64,000 bases of DNA, taken from contig CAJIZA010000003.1 in NCBI GenBank assembly GCA_905181815.1, positions 616,943 to 680,942 on the forward strand. The letters run 5' to 3'. Each line of letters opens with the position of its first letter. The first letter of the stretch is position 1. Source of the stretch: an uncultured Planktomarina sp. (GTDB taxonomy: Bacteria; Pseudomonadota; Alphaproteobacteria; Rhodobacterales; Rhodobacteraceae). Position numbers and translations under genes: made by a program. Shown piece by piece: positions 18,357 through 26,758 of this stretch. A model generated the notes under the pieces. That model was given only the letters and a program-made list of their open reading frames with translations. It was not told the DNA's origin and searched no databases.

Positions 18357-21011
18357 ATGCTGTCTCTCGATCTGCTGATTTTTGTTTCGCTTATTTATGT
18401 AGCTTTCTTGTTCAGCGTTGCCTTTTGGGCTGAACGGGCAAGTGATGCCGGGCGCGGCGGCTGGATGCGCACGCCGCTCATTTATACCCTGTCATTGTCG
18501 ATTTACTGCACCGCTTGGACCTTTTACGGCGCTGTGGGATTTGCAGCGCGGTCGGGACTGGAGTTTTTGACCATCTATCTTGGCCCCACGGTGGTGCTCA
18601 TCGGTTGGTGGTTGATCCTGCGCCGATTGGTGCGAATTGCCCGGGCTGAGCGGATTACCTCCATTGCGGATCTGGTGTCCTCGCGGTTTGGAAAATCTGC
18701 GCTTTTGGGCGGGTTGGTGACGGTGATGGCGGTGGTCGGCACAACGCCCTATATTGCCCTACAGTTGCAATCGGTGACATTGTCGATCTCGGTCTTCGCA
18801 AATGGCACCCAAAACATTCTCAGCTCAACGAATATAGCGTTGTGGACTGCTGCGGGCCTTGCAGTGTTTACGATTGTGTTTGGTACCCGCAATCTTGATG
18901 TGAACGAGCGGCACAGCGGCGTTGTCATGGCCATTGCTGTTGAGGCAATTGTTAAGCTCTTGGCGCTGCTGGCGGTTGGGGTCTTTGTGGTCTGGGGCTT
19001 GGCCGACGGTGCGGGTGATGTTTTGGCGCGTATTGATGCCTCGCCCATCTCACAATGGGGGGTCAGCAACGGGCGCTGGATCGGACTCACCTTCCTTTCG
19101 GCGGCCGCATTTTTGTGCCTACCGCGCATGTTTCAGGTGATGGTGGTGGAAAACTCTGAAGAAAGCCATCTAGCGACAGCCAGTTGGGCTTTTCCACTTT
19201 ATCTCCTGCTCATGTCATTATTTGTGATCCCCATCGCGGTGGTGGGGCTGGATATTTTACCTGCAGGGTCAAACCCGGATCTTTTCGTGCTCACCCTGCC
19301 GCTGTCTGCTGAGCAAAATGGTCTAGCGATGCTGGCCTTTTTGGGTGGCTTCTCTTCGGCGACCTCGATGGTGATTGTGGCGGCGATTGCCCTATCAACC
19401 ATGATTTCAAACCACATCATCACCCCTATTTGGTTGCGCGCGCGCGGTCAGGGGGCGACCATTTCTGGCGATGTGCGCAATGTGGTTTTGACTTCGCGGC
19501 GCATTTCGATCATCGGCATTTTGACGCTTGGCTATCTATATTATCGCATTTCCGGTGGTGGGGCGGCCTTGGCTTCTATTGGGTTGATATCCTTCGCCGG
19601 TATCGCGCAGATCTTGCCTGTGATGCTGGGTGGGATCTTTTGGCAAGGGGCGACCAGAATTGGGGCCCTGGCTGGGTTGATTTGCGGGCTGGTCGTTTGG
19701 AGCTACACTATGTTCCTGCCGTCGTTTGGTCCGGAAGTGTTGATCTCTCAGGAATCAATCGACCACGGGCTTTGGGGGCTGCAATGGCTGCGACCGACCG
19801 CGCTATTTGGTATCCAAGGGCTTGATCCGGTGGTGCATGCGGTCTTGTGGTCGATTTTGCTGAACAGCTTCGCCTTTGTGGCCGGCTCTATCTTATCCAG
19901 ACCGTCTCCTTTGGAGCGGGTGCAAGCGGTGCAATTTATCAGCGCTTTTGACAGCGGCCCGTCGGCACGCGGCTGGCAAAGAGGGGCCACAGATGCAGAG
20001 GATCTCTTGAGCATGGCACAGCGCATTATTGGCGCGGCTCAAGCACAAAACTTGTTTCGTACGGCGGCACAACGGCAGGGAAAACAGGGCTATCTACCTG
20101 ATCCAACACCGCAATTTCTTGAAACTCTTGAGCGGGGCTTGGCCGGCAGTGTTGGAGCGGCCACAGCGCATGCAATGTTGGGGCAAATGGCCGGTGGTTC
20201 TTCTGTCACGGTGGAGGATTTGATGGCAGTTGCGGATGAAACCGCTCAGATCATGGAATATTCCAACCAGTTAGAGGCCAAGTCTGGTGAATTGACCACA
20301 ACCGCACGCAAACTGCGTGACGTCAATGATAAACTTACGAAGCTCTCGATTCAAAAGGATGCTTTCCTCAGTCAAATCAGCCATGAGCTGCGCACGCCTA
20401 TGACATCGATTCGAGCGTTTTCGGAAATTCTGCAAGATCCAGATCTCTCGGACGGCGACCGGCCGAAATATGCGCGGATCATTGAAGATGAAACCCAAAG
20501 ATTGACCCGGTTGTTGGATGATCTGTTAGACCTTTCAGTGTTAGAGAATGGTCAGGTCTCACTGGAGCTTCGCCAAGCACGGTTGCGCGATATATTGGAC
20601 CGTGCGCAGGTTTCGGCCAATGTGGATAAGCATTTAAGAATTCGTCGCATTGCTGGTCGTGAGGATGTTTCGATCCTCACAGACCCCGATCGTTTGACCC
20701 AAGTATTTATTAATCTCATGTCGAATGCCGCGAAATATTGCAAGGCGCAGCAGCCAGAGTTGACTGTCATTGTAACCGAGACGCCCGCGGCCATAACCGT
20801 GGACTTTATCGACAATGGCGCAGGGGTAGATATGGCCAATCAGGATATGATTTTCGAGAAATTTGCCCGTGCGTCAGATCATTCTAAAGCCGGGGGCGCG
20901 GGGCTTGGTCTGGCGATTTGCCGGGAGATCATCAGTAATTTGGGAGGGCAAATTTCCTATCTGCCTGGCCAGCTTGGCGCGGCGTTTCGGGTCAGTCTTC
21001 CGCGCGATTAA
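18357..21011 (+). CDS. SLC5 symporter-like sensor histidine kinase (CrbS type)
   Basis: 884 residues. Residues ~1-510 form a sodium:solute symporter-like membrane domain with about 13 helices (YTLSLSIYCTAWTFYGAVGF, RNLDVNERHSGVVMAI, FLGGFSSATSMVIVAAIAL). Next comes a STAC-like linker (LSMAQRIIGAAQAQNLF) and a coiled stretch, then HisKA with the phospho-accepting His676 in QISHELRTPM. The HATPase has the N box INLMSNAAKYC, G1 DNGAGVDM, F box IFEKFAR and G2 GGAGLGLAICREI. CrbS kinases of this build control acs in Vibrio and Pseudomonas, and here the gene sits in the acs neighbourhood. There is no fused receiver; the separate receiver gene is just upstream. Confidence 0.9.
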   Translation: MLSLDLLIFVSLIYVAFLFSVAFWAERASDAGRGGWMRTPLIYTLSLSIYCTAWTFYGAVGFAARSGLEFLTIYLGPTVVLIGWWLILRRLVRIARAERITSIADLVSSRFGKSALLGGLVTVMAVVGTTPYIALQLQSVTLSISVFANGTQNILSSTNIALWTAAGLAVFTIVFGTRNLDVNERHSGVVMAIAVEAIVKLLALLAVGVFVVWGLADGAGDVLARIDASPISQWGVSNGRWIGLTFLSAAAFLCLPRMFQVMVVENSEESHLATASWAFPLYLLLMSLFVIPIAVVGLDILPAGSNPDLFVLTLPLSAEQNGLAMLAFLGGFSSATSMVIVAAIALSTMISNHIITPIWLRARGQGATISGDVRNVVLTSRRISIIGILTLGYLYYRISGGGAALASIGLISFAGIAQILPVMLGGIFWQGATRIGALAGLICGLVVWSYTMFLPSFGPEVLISQESIDHGLWGLQWLRPTALFGIQGLDPVVHAVLWSILLNSFAFVAGSILSRPSPLERVQAVQFISAFDSGPSARGWQRGATDAEDLLSMAQRIIGAAQAQNLFRTAAQRQGKQGYLPDPTPQFLETLERGLAGSVGAATAHAMLGQMAGGSSVTVEDLMAVADETAQIMEYSNQLEAKSGELTTTARKLRDVNDKLTKLSIQKDAFLSQISHELRTPMTSIRAFSEILQDPDLSDGDRPKYARIIEDETQRLTRLLDDLLDLSVLENGQVSLELRQARLRDILDRAQVSANVDKHLRIRRIAGREDVSILTDPDRLTQVFINLMSNAAKYCKAQQPELTVIVTETPAAITVDFIDNGAGVDMANQDMIFEKFARASDHSKAGGAGLGLAICREIISNLGGQISYLPGQLGAAFRVSLPRD

Positions 21012-21429
21012 GCGCCAGAATTTCGAGCTGAGGCCGCAGATGAGCCAATGGATACCCCGCTCGACTGGTGGCGTCCAAAATGTGATCGGTAGCGATGCGC
21101 CCGGCTTGGGCAAAGGCCCAGACAATGGTGCAGCGATTGCCCGAGGCGCAATAGGCAAAGACGGGGCTCGGCAGTTGCGCCAAAAGTTCCGCTTGCTGCT
21201 CTATCTTATCCGGGCCGAAACTTGAGGGATCGAAAACATTTTCGGCGAACTCCATCCCCGCGGCTTGGACGGCGGCCTTGATGGCCCCGGTTTGGCGGGG
21301 TTCAGGATTTTCTTGATCTGGGCGATTGCATATCACAGATTTGAAACCTGCCTGCACGATGCTTGGCACATCTGAGACGTCGATTTGTGGTGATACGGAA
21401 TAATCGTCGGAAAGAGTGTTAATCTGCAT
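20992..21429 (-). CDS. TIGR01244/DUF442 family phosphatase-like protein
   Basis: 145 residues. N-terminal INTLSDDYSVSPQIDVSDVPSI, then GFKSVICNRPDQENPEP and the loop FAYCASGNRCTIVWAFA, which holds the Cys-x5-Arg-type phosphate loop of dual-specificity phosphatases in its DUF442 variant. Members are often called sulfur transferase or beta-lactamase-hydrolase-like, and their substrate is not settled. The last 20 bp overlap the end of the histidine kinase gene on the other strand. The ATG follows a purine-rich stretch on the minus strand. Confidence 0.83.
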   Translation of the reverse strand: MQINTLSDDYSVSPQIDVSDVPSIVQAGFKSVICNRPDQENPEPRQTGAIKAAVQAAGMEFAENVFDPSSFGPDKIEQQAELLAQLPSPVFAYCASGNRCTIVWAFAQAGRIATDHILDATSRAGYPLAHLRPQLEILALNRAED

Positions 21430-21474
21430 GGATGCGGAGTCCTCGTTTTTGAACGTCTTAAGTGGAGCGAGTGG

Positions 21475-21687
21475 TTACAGCATAATGCCAATCACCACCA
21501 TCATCAGCCCGATTGCAGAGCACCCCATGGCGCCGAGGTTCCAAGCTACGGCCGATTGAAGGTTCACCTGCATTTCATCGTCGCTGAGACCTTGTTTCTT
21601 CGCCCGCATAATCCGTAAGATGGTGTAAAACAGCAGGCCAAGTCCAATAAATGTCACGATAACCCCCGGGATGATGAGCCAATCCAT
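21475..21687 (-). CDS. Small two-helix inner-membrane protein, function unknown
   Basis: 70 residues. Helix 1 is about residues 3-24 (WLIIPGVIVTFIGLGLLFYT), followed by a short charged loop (RAKKQGLSDDEMQ), then helix 2 about residues 49-70. It lies 45 bp past the phosphatase start on the same strand. It resembles small conserved roseobacter membrane proteins, but I can give no function. Confidence 0.65.
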   Translation of the reverse strand: MDWLIIPGVIVTFIGLGLLFYTILRIMRAKKQGLSDDEMQVNLQSAVAWNLGAMGCSAIGLMMVVIGIML

Positions 21688-21798
21688 AGTCTACTCCGAA
21701 AACTTTAATTTTGAGCCACAGTCGCGAAGGAAGGCGGCTTGTGCAAGTCGAAAACGAAGGGTATCGCTGCACAATTACTTATTGCAACGGAGTTCCCT

Positions 21799-22050
21799 AT
21801 GTCAGAAGTCGACAGCAGCTATCGCGTCACCGCCGATGAATTGCGGCAGTTTATAGAGCGTATTGAGCGTTTGGATGCCGAAAAAAAAGATCTGGCTGAA
21901 CAACAAAAAGAAGTCATGGCAGAGGCCAAGGGCCGTGGGTATGACACGAAAGTCATGCGCAAACTCATCACCCTGCGCAAGCGGGACCAAAATGATATTG
22001 CCGAAGAAGAAGCTATTTTGGAAATGTATAAAGAAGCCTTGGGCATGTGA
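21799..22050 (+). CDS. gapR: DUF2312 nucleoid-associated protein (GapR family)
   Basis: 83 residues from the ATG of MSEVDSSYRVTADELRQF. The whole chain matches DUF2312: ELRQFIERIERLDAEKKDLA, then EVMAEAKGRGYDTKVMRKLI and TLRKRDQNDIAEEEAILEMY, mostly helical and charged. The Caulobacter member GapR clamps overtwisted DNA ahead of replication and transcription and helps topoisomerases. The listed ATG is used because the upstream part of the open frame is not family-like. It is divergent from the small membrane protein gene. Confidence 0.88.
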   Translation: MSEVDSSYRVTADELRQFIERIERLDAEKKDLAEQQKEVMAEAKGRGYDTKVMRKLITLRKRDQNDIAEEEAILEMYKEALGM

Positions 22051-22056
22051 GTGTGT

Positions 22057-22079
22057 GGCTGGCCTTCAAAGGGCCGGCT
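22057..22079 (+). terminator. Hairpin after gapR
   Basis: GCTGGCC pairs with GGCCGGC around TTCAAAG, 8 bp after the stop. There is no T-run, so terminator function is uncertain. Confidence 0.35.
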
Positions 22080-22087
22080 CAATGACT

Positions 22088-22722
22088 TCAATATCCCTGC
22101 GTGAGATTATAGCCAGCCTTTACTGGTTCTTCTGCATCTAACCCTATTAGGCGCCGCAGAATTTTGGGCCAAATAAAGGGCGTATCCTCGTTACACCGAG
22201 CTGTGATCTGCGCACTTGGCATGATAGTGCGCATGCTATGGATCAGGCTGGAGCATTGAACCACAGTGGGAGCAGCTCCCGCCATGCAGCGCTGAGACGA
22301 CCGACTGTGAAATTTGCCATAAGCCGCCGGAATAAAGGTACCTGGGTCACGCATGCAGATTGACAGTTCAATGGCATGGCCTTGGAACAAAGTGCCAAAG
22401 GTCTGGAGCTTTTCCACCACCAGAGCATACAAATCTTCACCCTTGAAAATTTGGTGTGGCACGCAGATGCAATTGGCATTGGCCAGAATCACCCGCTCGG
22501 CATCTGTATTACGAGGAATTTGAGCCAAAAGCTCCTCTCCCGACATATCCGGACGTGCCCCTTTGGCCATGGATTACAGGTTTTCTCGAATGACATTTCG
22601 GTATTTGCGCGGGTGGGGCAGGGCGACCTGTTTCTGGACAAGCGCGGCTTTGTTCTTCACAAGCGAAGCGTGCAGGGCATCTTGGTCTTCGCAATGGGCG
22701 CCAACATGGTAACAATTTGCAT
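22088..22722 (-). pseudogene. Decayed Rhodobacteraceae gene (uncharacterised, sulfotransferase-like family)
   Basis: Pieces in order on the minus strand are an ATG at 22722 (MQIV), then in the next frame YHVGAHCEDQDALHASLVKN and RKYRNVIRENL, an in-frame TAA (22574-22576), then MAKGARPDMSGEELLAQIPR and AERVILANANCICVPHQIF, ending with CNEDTPFIWPKILRRLIGLD. A stretch near 22300 reads better in another frame (LLPLWFNAPA), so at least two frame changes and one stop are present. The order of pieces recalls a family of uncharacterised roseobacter proteins of ~280 residues that start with an H-x-G-A-H-like motif and contain CNEDTP. That family memory is not checked by search. The C-terminus is also missing. 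Confidence 0.55.
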
Positions 22723-22814
22723 CGAAATATGCTGCTTTTGAAATAAGTCCTAGCGGACAGAGTATAGGCAACCGCTTATTAAATAAAACAGCCGAAATCA
22801 AAAATGAGGGCTTC

Positions 22815-24446
22815 GTGTCAGAAAAATTAAAGAAACGCGCGGGATTGGGCAGATGGCTTGCACTGGCCATTGCTGTCTGTGTGCTCTTACCAATTGTTTC
22901 GATTGCTTGGATGGCGTTTGGTAGCGATGGCGCGCGCTGGGCGCATCTTTTGGCAACGGTGTTTCCGCGGTATTTGAGTAATAGCCTGTCGCTCATGTTG
23001 GGCGTTGGTGCTGTGAGTCTCCTCCTCGGCACATCTCTGGCTTATTTGGTTACGCATCTTGAGTTTCCAGGGCGTAAATGGGTGCAATACGGATTGTTCC
23101 TACCGCTGGCGATGCCCTCTTTCGTGGCCGCATACGCTTGGGTAGATGTCTTGGAATATGCCGGTCCACTGCAAACATCTCTTCGCGATTTGGCAGGATG
23201 GTCTTCGGTTCGGGACTATTGGTTCCCCAATATTCGCTCACTGCCCGGAGCAATATTTGTGCTGTCTTTGACACTCTACCCTTACGTGTATCTTCTGACC
23301 CGCGCGGTATTTCGCGAACTGCCTGCCAGTGGTCAGGATGTGGCCCGTTCACTTGGCTTGGGGCATATGCGGCAATTTTTACGCGTGAGCTTACCACAAG
23401 CGCGCCCTGCCATTGCCGCCGGCACAGCCATAGTCATGATGGAAACCCTAAATGATTTCGGGACAGTAGATTATTTTGCAGTGCAGACTCTCACCACGGG
23501 TATTTTTTCGATTTGGTTGGAAAGCTATGATCCGGGTGGCGCGGCACAATTGGCATTACTGGCCGCCTTGATTGTGGCGGGCTTGCTGGGGGTCGAGAAA
23601 ATTGGCCGCCGCCGCGCGCGCTTCAACAAGTCTGGTCGTCAAATGGCCCCGATCCAGTTGCAACCCCTATCCTCTCGGCAGGGGGCAGCTGTGCTGTTGT
23701 ATTGCTTGGTTCCTTTGGGGTTGGGATTTGTAATTCCACTTATGGTTCTGGTGGCGCCTGTCGTGTCGGATCTTAGCCTTTGGAACGACTCTGGCCTCTG
23801 GCGCGCTGCGGGGCACAGCTTGGCTTTGGGCGCCGCAAGCGCTGGCTTGGTCGTAATGCTCGCCACTGTAATGGTTTTGGGATTGCAGAAAAGCCCGGGG
23901 GCATGGAAAAAATCTTTGCTGACCCTGACGACGATTGGTTACGCCTTTCCCGGTGCCGTCCTCGGTTTGGGGATATTGATTCCCTTGGCAGCGTTTGACA
24001 ATTGGCTTGCAGACCTTGTTTTTGCGACGTTCCGTCGCGATCCCGGCTTACTCCTCACTGGGAGCGCGGGCGCATTGATCGTCGCCTATTGCGTCCGCTT
24101 TTTTGCGATTGGTGTTGGGGCCGCGGAGGCGGGCTTGGCCGCGATCTCAACCAATATTCCACTGGCCGCAAGCACATTGGGGCGTACGCCGAAAGATGTC
24201 GCACTAAACATATATCAACCGCTTATGCGGGGAAGCCTGGCATCTGCTATGGTGCTTGTTTTTGTGGATACGGTCAAAGAATTGCCTGCAACCCTTCTTC
24301 TGCGCCCGTTTAATTTCGACACGCTGTCCACCCATGTCTACGGACAAGCCAGCCTGGAAAATTTCCATGGTTCCACCCCCGCCGCCCTGCTCATAATCAC
24401 ACTATCCCTTGGTGCGATATTTCTTTTGGCAAAAGCGCATAGGTAG
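22815..24446 (+). CDS. fbpB: Iron(III) ABC transporter permease, FbpB type
   Basis: A 543-residue double-length permease (two fused six-helix halves), as in FbpB/AfuB/ThiP-like proteins. Each half has the EAA-type coupling loop: ARSLGLGHMRQFLRVSLPQARPAI in the first and STLGRTPKDVALNIYQPLM in the second. The second half ends in VKELPATLLLRPFNFDTLS, typical for iron permeases. It starts at a GTG preceded by GAGGG. No binding-protein or ATPase gene is beside it, which is usual for the split Fbp system in roseobacters. tRNA-Thr follows 42 bp later. Confidence 0.88.
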   Translation: MSEKLKKRAGLGRWLALAIAVCVLLPIVSIAWMAFGSDGARWAHLLATVFPRYLSNSLSLMLGVGAVSLLLGTSLAYLVTHLEFPGRKWVQYGLFLPLAMPSFVAAYAWVDVLEYAGPLQTSLRDLAGWSSVRDYWFPNIRSLPGAIFVLSLTLYPYVYLLTRAVFRELPASGQDVARSLGLGHMRQFLRVSLPQARPAIAAGTAIVMMETLNDFGTVDYFAVQTLTTGIFSIWLESYDPGGAAQLALLAALIVAGLLGVEKIGRRRARFNKSGRQMAPIQLQPLSSRQGAAVLLYCLVPLGLGFVIPLMVLVAPVVSDLSLWNDSGLWRAAGHSLALGAASAGLVVMLATVMVLGLQKSPGAWKKSLLTLTTIGYAFPGAVLGLGILIPLAAFDNWLADLVFATFRRDPGLLLTGSAGALIVAYCVRFFAIGVGAAEAGLAAISTNIPLAASTLGRTPKDVALNIYQPLMRGSLASAMVLVFVDTVKELPATLLLRPFNFDTLSTHVYGQASLENFHGSTPAALLIITLSLGAIFLLAKAHR

Positions 24447-24488
24447 GGCTTGCACAGGCAGTTCTTTTGTCCTAAATCGACGCTCAGT

Positions 24489-24564
24489 GCCCCTATAGCT
24501 CAGCTGGTAGAGCAACTGATTTGTAATCAGTAGGTCCGCGGTTCGAGTCCGTGTGGGGGCACCA
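24489..24564 (+). tRNA. tRNA-Thr (anticodon TGT)
   Basis: A complete 76-nt cloverleaf including an encoded CCA. The acceptor arm GCCCCTA pairs with TGGGGGC, the anticodon arm ACTGA/TCAGT encloses TTTGTAA with TGT in the middle, and the T loop is TTCGAGT. It reads ACA codons. The accessory region begins immediately downstream, and a decayed copy of its 3' half occurs 2.9 kb away, so it was probably used as an integration target. Confidence 0.96.
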
Positions 24565-25094
24565 TTTAAATCAATAACTTAGCAGACATATTGGCGCAAT
24601 AATCAGTGATTTCTCGCCCAAAAGGTTTCACTTAGGTTTCATCGTTAGCCTGACTCAGTTGTTATTTGGTGGGTCTAGGCGAGCCAAAACCCATATCTCA
24701 TCTAAAACTGAAGCCTTGTTTAGTGTCGTAACTATGGTGCAGCGTCTGATGTGCAGATATTTGACCGCTGAAAAGTAGGGGTTACTCCACCTAATCCTTA
24801 CAGTTCACCCGCAGGACCATGGACCGGGGCCCCCTATCCTAGGGCCCCGCGTCTCGGACCACGGGCCTTTAGTATTAGCGTTGTAAATTCATTCGGGGGT
24901 AATTTTGTTTGGTAACTGCATCTCTATTCACGCACAATTTCAAGCTCAACCGAGCCGCTGCTCTCGCTGAGTGGCGTCAATTATTGAGCGCATAGATTTA
25001 GGCTGTGCAGGCAATCTAATGGGGGTTCTTATTGGTTCGGCCTCAAAATTTTTAAAGGTTAGTTTAATCAGGCCCGTGTTATTTTCAAAATTGG
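24565..25094. other. Gene-free stretch after tRNA-Thr, with a GC-rich hairpin
   Basis: No convincing coding sequence on either strand. At 24825-24849 there is an 8-bp perfect stem CGGGGCCC / GGGCCCCG with a 9-base loop, standing out in otherwise A+T-rich DNA. No T-run follows it. A GTTACTCCAC box (24781-24790) resembles the sequence flanking the dyad motifs described further on. Confidence 0.5.
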
Positions 25095-25382
25095 TTACAC
25101 TTTGTTAAATTGTTCGGCAATTAAATCATAAATATATCTAATTCTTGGAGTGTCTTTTATCTCTTCGTGCGTCACCAACCAAACTGGATAGGTTATGGTT
25201 GGAAGTTCTTTCAGAATACGGCTGACACGGGGTTCACTATCTCCATGAGAAATATGTGTAATTCCAATACCGCACCCTTCCACTACCATTCGCCAAGCAA
25301 CGGAATATCCGTTTCCTATCCGATATGGCAAAAAGTCAGCTTGAGCGTGGGGTATCAAATAACGGATAACACGATTGACCAT
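25095..25382 (-). pseudogene. LysR-family regulator, C-terminal fragment
   Basis: 95 residues matching only the last third of the LysR effector domain. VAWRMVVEGCGIGITHISHG and YPVWLVTHEEIKDTPRIRYI align with the ends of the three intact LysR proteins of this island (for example WQLVMAGCGIGMTHRLEGDA and LPVWLVAQPDLKKRARIHMV). There is no helix-turn-helix part upstream, so this is a truncated remnant. It shows that this LysR subfamily has been duplicated and lost here more than once. Confidence 0.8.
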
Positions 25383-25476
25383 TTTGACTTGCGAAGTCCA
25401 ACGCTGGGACTTCAGCTACCAACAACACAGTTTTAAATATCAAACACCGCTGGCACTGCCACATAAAATTACTTGA

Positions 25477-25674
25477 GACGAGCAGGGCGACTTTGTAGCG
25501 TCTTTGGATGACAAAACACTCGGCATTTTGCGGGATGAAACCTGGCCCGAGGAGCGCGGAACCCTTATAAATATAGGGAATTTTTCAGGTTCGCTCGTTT
25601 ATTCCCCTACAATTCAAGGCAAAGATTTACTTTTGGTGGATGACCCCAGAACTACAAAAATAAGAATTTACTGA
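25477..25674 (+). pseudogene. Open-frame remnant without a start codon
   Basis: 66 codons between two stops. The frame reads GDFVASLDDKTLGILRDETW, then GTLINIGNFSGSLVYSPTIQ and KDLLLVDDPRTTKIRIY before TGA. The composition is protein-like, but no start codon and no family could be recognised. It is most likely the 3' end of a gene lost during island decay. Confidence 0.35.
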
Positions 25675-25769
25675 CCATAAACAGACCTTAAAAATCAGGG
25701 GGTAACCACCTGTTATCTGTTTACGTTAATCAGAAGTCTCGTGAATGTTACTCTTGAGTTATGCTGTAG

Positions 25770-25919
25770 TTAGCACCCACTGTAGATCACTGATCCGTCT
25801 GGCATGATCGTATTGCAGAGGATGGTGCCGTCCATTCTAACACTTCGCAGAATAGCGCCAAACAGATTAGCACCATCAAGCGCCACAGGTGAGTTGCCCC
25901 GCCAGACAACCTGATAGGT
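25770..25919 (-). pseudogene. Pentapeptide-repeat protein, C-terminal remnant
   Basis: The minus strand reads DGANLFGAILRSVRMDGTIL followed by CNTIMPDGSVIYSGC and TAA. The A(N/D)LxG repeats and the closing C-N-T-x-M-P-D-G-S are typical of the ends of pentapeptide-repeat proteins. No start codon or upstream repeats remain. A second remnant of this kind is at 63.3 kb. Confidence 0.6.
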
Positions 25920-25937
25920 GTTTATATTTCATGTGTT

Positions 25938-25971
25938 TGCTCATTTTTGAGAATCTAGTTCCCATTAAATT
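25938..25971. promoter_or_regulatory. Dyad motif, copy A
   Basis: CTCATTTTTG, nine bases (AGAATCTAG), then TTCCCATTAAA. The inner dyad is GAGAATCTAGTTCCC (25949-25963). It lies 70 bp upstream of the candidate deamidase gene and just beyond the pentapeptide remnant. It matches four other island copies. Confidence 0.6.
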
Positions 25972-26039
25972 GACTACCCCGCCAATGTGAGACTTTGTAC
26001 CATTACGACTGAAGATACCACTTAAGGATTACATTTAAT

Positions 26040-26621
26040 ATGGCTGATTTTCCGTCCCGCGAAATACTGGGCAATAGTATAACGAAAGTTTGTGGCCTTG
26101 ATAAAACACTGAAAAGACAGTGGGCGTCGGCTCAAGGGGAAACACAGAAACAAATGTCTTACCCTGTAACATATACTATTGACGAGGGGTTTAAGGAGGC
26201 AAGTTCTGTTCCAATTAACCAAAATCCTGGAATTTTTATCCCATATTTCGCAGACAAATTTACCTATGACTTTGCTATGCAAAGTAAGGGCAAATATAAA
26301 TGGATGGCGTCTGGTCCATTTAGCGGATGTAAGATTTGTATTTTCTCCGACAAAAATGGGGTGGGTATGGGGCATATTTCTCAGCCTGGTGTCGAGTGTG
26401 CCAAAGATTGGAAAAAATTTAAAGAGCGAGACGACGTGAAAGTTCATTATGAAGAGAAGATACCTATACCGTATGAAACTAGACATTCCGCCAGTTACCT
26501 ATTTCTCGATCTAAGAAACGAAAGTGATTTGGTTCTCACGCAAATTGATCTTACCATAACAAACGGGATGGGTGGAGATAAAGGAATAGTAGAGTTAGTT
26601 AGGTCGGGTATGATTGGGTAA
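26040..26621 (+). CDS. Uncharacterised protein with a CNF-like SGC...H pattern (candidate deamidase toxin)
   Basis: 193 intact residues, no signal peptide, no membrane segment. I do not recognise a close family. The middle reads WMASGPFSGCKICIFSDKNG and then VGMGHISQPG, giving Cys97 in an (F)SGC context and His112, fifteen residues apart. CNF1-type glutamine deamidases have an LSGC Cys and a His fifteen residues later, and BLF1 has a similar LSGC Cys/His pair. This is a pattern match only. The gene sits in the T6SS island, behind dyad copy A, which also precedes tssA and vgrG, so a role as a secreted effector is possible. A weak AAGGA lies 13 bases before the ATG. Confidence 0.6.
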   Translation: MADFPSREILGNSITKVCGLDKTLKRQWASAQGETQKQMSYPVTYTIDEGFKEASSVPINQNPGIFIPYFADKFTYDFAMQSKGKYKWMASGPFSGCKICIFSDKNGVGMGHISQPGVECAKDWKKFKERDDVKVHYEEKIPIPYETRHSASYLFLDLRNESDLVLTQIDLTITNGMGGDKGIVELVRSGMIG

Positions 26622-26758
26622 CTAGCCTGAAAGAGTATCCTACAGCCGTTCTCATTTCTATTTCAACCAGTCAGTTCTGCCATCACAGTATGACAATAAT
26701 TTTATTGGATAGTAATGATATGTTATTATGCGTAAGCAGATAAAAGGGTGCATATAAT

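Noticed and set aside
26022-26486. 154-codon minus frame opposite the candidate deamidase
   Set aside because: The plus frame is longer, has an upstream dyad motif and a more protein-like composition; the minus frame is a shadow.
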